This document shows, in pieces, positions 57,553 through 64,000 of a stretch of DNA of 64,000 nt. Under the pieces are notes generated by a model, which saw only the letters and a program-made list of their open reading frames with translations, was not told the origin of the DNA and did not search any database. Made by a program: the position numbers and the translations under genes. Position 1 is the stretch's first letter, and every line of letters begins with the position of its first letter. The stretch comes from Triticum aestivum (taxonomy: Eukaryota > Streptophyta > Magnoliopsida > Poales > Poaceae): the NCBI RefSeq assembly GCF_018294505.1, contig NC_057794.1:196091201-196155200 (forward strand), given 5' to 3'.

Positions 57553-58765
57553 ACTCGCTCGTGTTTATCCTGTGCGCTGAAAACTTGTTCATATGCGCTA
57601 AGCAATACTTATTGAATTTAAAATATTACTTTCTGTGCGCCTGTTTATCAAAAAATTGAGATATGGCCAGTCGTCGGCTTCTGCCCCCATGCCACTAGTG
57701 CTGGGGTGTTCGGGATAAACCTGAGCGCTCTTTTTCCCATAGTTGGGTCCTTCGAGGGAGGCGCTCAGTACAACGAACCAAGCAATCGGACTATAATGCT
57801 TGAACACTCTCACTTAGCCATAGAACTCTATAATTTTAAATTTCGGCGAAGCCCCTAGTTCGGAAGACCGAGTTCGGGGCGCTATCCATGCCTTGGCCAG
57901 ACAAAGCCAGCTCCTTGCTCGAAGTGGCATAAGTCTTTAGGGACTCGAAAAACCTCTCGAACAGCGACCGGTCTCTCGCCTCATCATGACAGTCAGTTTT
58001 AGCTTTCTCCACTAAGGTGCTTAACCCAGCTGAACCGGCGCATAATCGCAGTGGTTCTCCTAGTGCTACCTTAGCCGATAGAGTGGAACATAAGGCACCA
58101 AAACATAGGAGCCGGGCAAACCCAACTATTGACCCAAATCATGATTCGGAGCCGATGCATATAGTGGTATAAGTTCGGGGTGCCGCACTTGTGAAAGTGT
58201 ACGGACTTCTCACACCATTGTGTGGGGTACTGAAGCCCCTGTCGTGTTTGCCGTACCATGGTGTACGGGTGCAATCATGTCATTTAATAAACATAAATGT
58301 GAAAAGAAGATAATGCAAAAAATAGGCAAGAAGCTAAGCATTGTTTATAGACAGGCTATTTATCAAAGCTGAATGATACAAATAGTGCGGTAAGCAAAAG
58401 ATATTGGACTATTCAGTATGTCCTGACCAGGGGCAGGCCGCGGAATTGTATTTAAAACAGGTATACCGCTCGTAACAGAGACCACCTGGGAGTTCCATAA
58501 TGCGGCATGGCTTGTCTGCCTCCCTGGATCTTGCATCGTTTGTGCGGCAGTCGAATTGCCGAATAGGTCATCCGAAGTATGGAGTCCTGAAAGTAAGAAA
58601 AAATTTAAAAAAAGAATCCGGCAGCCCCTAGTACGTTTTAAGCCGTATTTTGGGCGTGCCGTTATTGTGCCCCTTCCCCTGTGCCCATGGTATTTCAAGG
58701 GCGTAGTTATGTAGGCGAGGTACTGGTTTCGCTATGTCGCGAAAGCTGGGGTTGGGGCCACATTG
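57553..58765. other. Spacer between antisense gene and protease of element B
   Basis: 1.2 kb without supported ORFs. The part 58250-58765 is homologous to 5909-6424. Polymerase would be expected here in an autonomous Tat element, but none of its motifs is visible. Confidence 0.65.
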
Positions 58766-61700
58766 CTACGCTTGCTCAGAGTGTGTCGGGCGGTCCTGCT
58801 GTGGGTTACTCCGGGCGCGCTTGGCAGTGTCTGGCTTTTTAATGGCTGGACTGGAGAATTGCCTGAGAAGGCTACTTTGTACCTCCGCTGCGAGAGCCGC
58901 CGTATGCTCCTCCGTACGGAGGGAGCGTTCGGTGTTTCCGTTGACCATAATTACTCCTCGAGGGCCTGGCATCTTGAGCTTGAGATATGTGTAGTGCGGC
59001 ACTGCATTGAACTTTGCGAATGCGGTTCGTCCAAGCAGGGCGTGATTGCCACTGCGAAACGGGACTATATCGAAGATTAACTCTTCGCTTCGGAAATTGT
59101 CCGGGGATCCGAAGACCACGTCAAGTGTTACTGAGCCTGTATAGTTGGCTTCTACACCTGGTATAACGCCTTTAAAGGTCTTTCTTGTGGGCTTAATCCT
59201 TGAGGGATCTATGCCCATTTTCCGCACTGTATCCTGATAAAGCAGGTTCAGGCTACTGCCGCCGTCCATGAGGACTCTTGTGAGATGAAATCCGTCGATA
59301 ATTGGGTCGAGAACCAATGCGGCGAAGCCGCCATGACGGATGCTTGTGGGACGGTCCCTTCGATCAAAAGTGATCGCGCAGGAGGACCATGGATTGAACT
59401 TTGGGGCGACTGGCTCCATCGCGTATACGTCCCGTAGCGCACGCTTCCGCTCCCGCTTGGGAATGTGGGTTGCATATATCATGTTCACCGTCCGCACTTG
59501 TGGGGGAAGGCCCTTCTATCCATTGTTGTTCGGCGGCTTGGGCTCCTCGTCGTCGCTGTGAAGCCCCTTGTCTCTGTTTTCGGCCCTTAACTTGCCTGCC
59601 TGCTTGAACACCAAACATTCCCTATTAGTGTGATTGGCTGGCCTTTCGGGGGTGCCATGTATCTGGCACAAGCAATCGAGTATTCGGCCCAAACTGGACG
59701 GGCCCTGAGTATTCTTTTTGAATGGCTTTTTTCTGCTGACCAGATTTATAGCCTTGAATCCGGCATTGACTGTCGTGTCTTCATTGTTGTCACTGTTAAC
59801 GCGGCGTTTTTGCTTATTCCGACGTGTCCTGCCACTTTTGTCCTTGGTATCCGAATTACCAGGGTTCTTTGATAAGTTGTTACTGCGAGCTAGCCAGCTG
59901 TCTTCTCCCGCGCAAAAGCGGGCCATGAGTGTCGTGAGGGCTGCCATGGATTTCGGCTTATCCTGTCCCAGGTGCCGGGCAAGCCACTCGTCGCAGATGT
60001 TATGCTTGATGGCTGCTAGGGCCTCTGCGTCCGGACAGTCGACTATCTGGCTTTTCTTTGTTAGGAACCGTGTCCAGAATTGTCTGGACGATTCCTTTGG
60101 CTGCTGAATTATGTGGCTTAAGTCGTCGGCATCTGGCGGTCGCACGTAAGTGCCCTGGAAGTTGTCGAGGAATGCGGCTTCCAGGTCCTCCCAAGAACCG
60201 ATTGAGTCTGCTGGCAAGCTGTTAAGCCAATGCCGGGCCGGTCCTTTAAGTTTGAGCGGGGGGTATTTGATGGCGTGTAGATCATCGCCGCGTGCCATGT
60301 GGATGTGAAGGAGATAATCCTCGATCCATACCGCCGGATCTGTTGTGCCATTGTATGATTCGATGTTTGCGGGTTTGAAACCCTCTGGGATTTTATGATC
60401 CATTACTTCATTCGTGAAGCATAGCGGGTGTGCGGTGCCTCTGTACTGGGCTATATCACGATGCAGCTTGGAAGAGCTATGTCTGTTGTGTTCGGCCCTG
60501 CCGGATTTGTTGTATCCGGAGTGAAGATCATTGTCACATGCCGTAGGGCGCCTGCGCGATCCGTAGATCGATCTTGCTTGTCTTGCCTTATCTTCTAGTA
60601 TGTCTCGCAGGTCGGGCGCATTTTCCCGTGCCTTAGTTGAGCGGTGTCGGGGCATGGCTTGGGTGGAGGGCCGAGAGGCCTCTCTGCCGCAGCCGCGAGG
60701 TGGCCGGTCTGCCATGTCATGCGCTGGTGATGTAGGTGCTTCCTCCTCTGATCGAGGTAGTGGCCTGCGCTTCAGGTAACTCTTGGAGGGGCGTTCGAGT
60801 TCATACTCTTCGGCCGCAAGGACTTCAGTCCATCTGTCAGCTAGCAAACCTTGGGCAGCTCTAAGCTGTTGCTGCTTTTTCTTGAGGCTGCTTGCCGTGG
60901 CCAAAAGCCTGTGTTTAAAACGCTCTTGTTCGGCGGGGTCTGATGGTATGACGAATTCGTCGTCATTGAGGCTTACCTCGTCTTCGGAGGGAGGCATATA
61001 GTTATCATCCTCGACCTCTCGGTCTGTCGCTCTCTCATGAGGGCTGGCTTCTCCATCTTCCTGTGCCGAATCTTGCTGAGGTGGGTGTTCTTTGGCGCTA
61101 TCCGGGGTAGTATTATCTCCCGTGCTAGAATCACCGTTTTTGTTTTGTCGGGATTTAGAGCGGCGCCGCTGACGCCAGCGCTTTGGCTGTTTCTTGGGGG
61201 CGTCATCCCCCACTGTTCCATCGCCATCTCCATCTTTTGGAGTATCCACCATATATATGTCATAGGACGAGGTGGAATTCCAGCACCCTACAGGTGCTGG
61301 TTCCTGTTCGTCTCCTACATCGTTGTCCATGCCGTCGATGTCTTCGGAGCTGATGTCAAGCATGTCGGTTAGATCGTCGACAGTGGCTACAAAGTGGGTG
61401 GTGGGTGGGCTTTGAATTTCCTCATCGCCTGTATCCCACCCTTGCTGACCGTAGTCTGGCCAGGACTCTCCTGATAAAGAGAGAGACTTAAGAGAATTCA
61501 AGATGTCGCCAAAAGGCGAACGCTGAAAGATGTCTGCGGCGGTGAACTCCATTATCGGCGCCCAATCGGATTCAATTGGGAGGGGCGCGGGGGGTTCGGG
61601 AGTCCGGGTTGGAGTCCAGATCCTCGGAGTCACGGGTCGTGCAGAGTGCGGGGCTAGCGTTCGGCTCGATCGCTTTTGGGATCGCAGCCCCCAATGTGAC

Positions 61701-62069
61701 GTCCAACCGCTCATCCTCGATTGGCGCAATAGGCTCCGAGTTAGGGGTCGGAACCGATGTGTGTGCGGCCTCCAGGACATTGTCCGGGGGCAGAGCTAGA
61801 TCATGCCTCTCGAGATAGTGCGGCGCGCTTGGCCGTGGCTCGAGTCCGTCGAAGATCAAGTCTCCGCGGATGTCAGTCATGTAGTTTAAGCTTCCAAACC
61901 TGACTTGATGGCCAGGGGCGTAGCTTTCGATCTGCTCCAGGTGGCCGAGCGAATTGGCCCGCGGAGCGAAGCCGCCAAAGACAAAGATCTGTCCGGGGAG
62001 CAAAGTCTCACCCTGGACCGCATCATTGTTGATGATCAACGGAGCCATCAGGCCTAAAGGCGACGACAC
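58766..62069 (-). pseudogene. Gag-protease of element B
   Basis: The start is ATG 62069 or the in-frame ATG 62048 (MAPLIINNDAVQGETLLPGQ). The first 165 codons run to about 61590, where a frameshift in a C-rich stretch moves coding to the frame containing APIMEFTAADIFQRSPFG. A Lys/Arg-rich part follows, then a gag domain (ESYNGTTDPAVWIEDYLLHIHMARGDDLHAIKYPPLKLKGPARHWLNSLP; WEDLEAAFLDNFQGTY) near 60100-60370, and a C-X2-H...H-X4-C motif near 59640. A TAG at 59516-59518 separates the protease part, which has VLMDGGSSLNLLY and LLGRTAFAKFNA. The frame ends at 58766 with no RT continuation. Confidence 0.85.
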
Positions 62070-62095
62070 AGCGGAACTCTCAATGAAAGCACCAA

Positions 62096-62481
62096 TGTCG
62101 GTGTCAAAACCGGCGGATCTCGGGTAGGGGGTCCCGAACTGTGCGTCTAGGCCGGAGGTAACAGGAGGCAGGGAACACGATGTTTGACCCAGGTTCGGGC
62201 ACTCTTGATGGAGGTAAAACCCTACGTCCTGCTTGATTAATATTGCCTACGGACTACAACCCTCCGGTTTATATAGACACCGGATAGGGTTAGGGTTACA
62301 CAGAGTCGGTTACAATGGTAGGAGATCTTGAATATCTGCATCGCCAAGCTTGCCTTCGACGCCAAGGAAAGTCCCATCCGGACACGGGACGAAGTCTTCA
62401 ATCTTGTATCTTCATTGTCCAGGAGTCCGGCTGAAGGTATAGTCCGGCTACCCGAACACCCCCTAATCCAGGACTCCCACA
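62096..62481 (-). repeat. 5' LTR of element B with 98-bp internal deletion
   Basis: Minus strand ends TGTGGGAGTCC (62481) and ...CACCGACA (62096). Compared with the other LTR it lacks 98 bp at about 62245; both breakpoints carry ATTG. 386 bp. Confidence 0.85.
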
Positions 62482-62600
62482 ACACTTATGCCCCTAATAT
62501 TAACCCTTATGATCTTATCCATGAGGAAGCGGTATTCCAAGCTTTAACCGGAATCGATTGGTCAATGGCTGATTTCCAGCAGCTGGGGGCGGGGGGATGA
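62482..62600 (+). pseudogene. Last exon of the antisense gene of element D, continued
   Basis: It repeats 53359-53455 at about 92% identity and continues QQLGAGG to TGA 62598-62600. It supplies the true C-terminus lost at the left junction of element B. Confidence 0.7.
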
Positions 62601-64000
62601 AGAAGTGCCTACACCAACTAATCCACAACCGTCAAACCGTCGTGATGAAGAGTCTTGATCCGGTCGCCAGTTTGTATGGCTACTGTGAAAAATGATGGCG
62701 CTGTTGAACCGCTTTAACGCTTTATGTAATAGGATAGCTGAAACTTTGTTTATCTGCCATGCCATCGAGCATGCCTCATAATCCTTTGTGACAATCTGTG
62801 CTGCCCTTCCTGGGTACAAAAAACTTAAAAGTGTCTAGCGGTTTACCGCTAAACATGTCATAATATCCAAGAAGTATATAGTACTTGAGCTGAATAATCA
62901 AGTGTTTGTACAAAAAATAATGTACATAACATACCTCATTGAGTGAGCAAACATGTATGCAGCAAAGGTGTTTAACATCAACCCGATACGTTTGATAATC
63001 TCACCTTCATAATGCTGGTCTATCTATTAAACCGGACCGGTATACCTACCAGATTTTCTTCATAATACTGGTGATTTAGTCAAACCAGACCGGGTCAGTG
63101 ACCACCGGTTTATAATTGATCATGAGCCAACAACTGGTGGTTGGAAAGCAAGTCAGATTATCAAAAAAAACTTATGATTGTCAACTAACAAAATTCAAAT
63201 AGGAAAATATGCGAGGCTTTTTACGAGCTGCCAGACTCTAAATCGAGGCTTTTCATGGGCTGCCAGGCCTCTGAGTTAAACCATTTAACAAAGCCTTTTG
63301 AGATGGGCCTCCAATTAACCAATCACCATTTGTAAAAGATTGACTTGTTCAGGGTCTGTAAAAGACTGACTTCTCAAACGTTCGATGGGTCATGCTAGGA
63401 TTACCTAGATAGGAGTGGCTTACTCGATGAAGGCAGGGTAACCCGGGGTTTTAGGTGAATACACCAGGCTTCCAAGCCATGGCTTGATAGCCAATTACGA
63501 GGGTCCTTTTAAACTCTTTGTTGCTTTGGAAAAAAGAGCCCCCAAGTAACTTTGCGAGCGATGCTCAACATGTGCCTATGTTTGAGTTTGTACGGTGTAC
63601 AATACTCTCTTTGGCTCCACAAATTTTTCCTTGTGTGGCTGAAATGCCTATCAAGAGGTGTAGCTGTGGTTCAAACATGACCAAGCCCCCTAGTGATTTT
63701 ATTTATTTTTATGCAGTTGCTAAATCCGGTTTAACCAAGATTCCGCTTGGACCGTTAACATGTAAAAGCACACATATGATATAAGAAAGAACAGATACCC
63801 CGCTTATAACAGAGGCTTCGGTTTATTATATGGTATATACACTGTCATAAATATGTACAGGTGAAAAAGCCTATGGCTTCAAGTATAGTAAGGCTGAAGG
63901 AGAGCTATGTTCCATGGCCGCTTTGTCTCCTCCTCCGATTGACGTGAGTCTTCATGCTCTCAAACATCAATGATGTAGTAGGATCCATTGTGTAGATTTT
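62601..64000. other. Spacer of element D downstream of its antisense gene
   Basis: No supported ORF. A 32-bp imperfect tandem pair (63212-63275, GAGGCTTTT...GCTGCCAG) and more GCCCCCAAG motifs (63537) are present. In element A the equivalent position lies between the antisense gene and pol. Confidence 0.5.

Larger units (their letters stand above)
53457..62481 (-). mobile_element. Fatima-like Tat-type element (element B): gag-protease plus antisense gene, no polymerase
   Basis: Minus-strand order: 5' LTR (62481-62096), gag-protease (62069-58766), spacer, antisense gene on the plus strand (54488-57552), 3' LTR (53931-53457). It is 9 kb. No RT, RNase H or integrase motif appears in any frame between protease and antisense gene. 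It sits in the last exon of the antisense gene of element D. The 3' LTR lacks its last 10 bases and the 5' LTR has a 98-bp internal deletion. Flanking DNA is duplicated over about 97 bp rather than 5 bp. Confidence 0.8.
48342..64000 (-). mobile_element. Tat-type Gypsy element (element D), 3' part, split by element B, runs off right edge
   Basis: The 3' LTR (48342-48850) is on the minus strand, with a polypurine-like tract just inside it, then a plus-strand (antisense) multi-exon gene (49876-53456, resuming 62482-62600), then spacer to the right edge. Pol and gag on the minus strand would lie beyond 64000. The LTR directly interrupts the RNase H of element C. AACCGG/CCGGTT motifs recur throughout. 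Confidence 0.7.

Noticed and set aside
61590..61780. N-terminal 65 residues of the long gag ORF of element B starting at 61780
   Set aside because: They are out of frame with the real gag start at 62069/62048; a frameshift near 61590 explains the apparent start.

Overview
This window looks like nuclear DNA of a large-genome grass, most likely Triticeae (wheat, Aegilops or barley type). It is almost wholly nested LTR retrotransposons around one decayed F-box gene. Family names (Sabrina/WHAM-like, Fatima-like, SIRE/Maximus-like) come from remembered LTR ends and protein motifs, not from a search, and are tentative. The lineage calls (Gypsy Athila, Gypsy Tat, Copia SIRE) are firmer because gag, protease, RT, RNase H or integrase motifs are readable. 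There are 479 Ns at 1200-1678.

Layout, left to right. 1-2236: minus-strand LTR element running off the left edge. It sits in the RT of a minus-strand Athila-like element (2237-5908), which itself sits in a Fatima-like fragment (5909-7160). 7161-7448: LTR fragment. 7449-11184: the only non-transposon island, with a diverged tandem repeat, a CA microsatellite and an F-box/FBD pseudogene. 11190-24395: a complete Tat-lineage Gypsy element (element A) with two 974-bp LTRs and a 5-bp target duplication GTCTA. 24434-24878: LTR fragment. 24879-30713: truncated Copia element. 30714-39580: minus-strand gag-protease-only Gypsy element (element E), with a 3.4-kb unidentified insert and, in its LTR, a solo LTR of the same family in the opposite orientation. 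39581-45120: non-coding repeat material. 45121-48341: gag-pol of another Tat-type element (element C, plus strand), cut by a minus-strand Tat-type element (element D, 48342 to the right edge), which is in turn split by a Fatima-like element (element B, 53457-62481).

The most interesting theme is that A, B and D each carry a second gene next to the 3' LTR, antisense to the retroviral-type genes. Each has a TATA box, GT-AG introns, a conserved-looking N-terminal domain (resembling the 'putative gypsy type transposon' family) and a coiled-coil C-terminal half. I could read a continuous four-exon model of 1,130 codons in A and multi-exon models in D and B. B appears to have only gag-protease plus this antisense gene and no polymerase. 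Extra antisense ORFs are known in Tat-lineage elements, so the class is not new, but the promoter and intron structure here is worth checking.

All elements are decayed. Many nonsense codons fit CAG to TAG or CGA to TGA changes, as expected from deamination of methylated cytosine. No non-transposon gene appears intact. I saw no CRISPR array or RNA gene.
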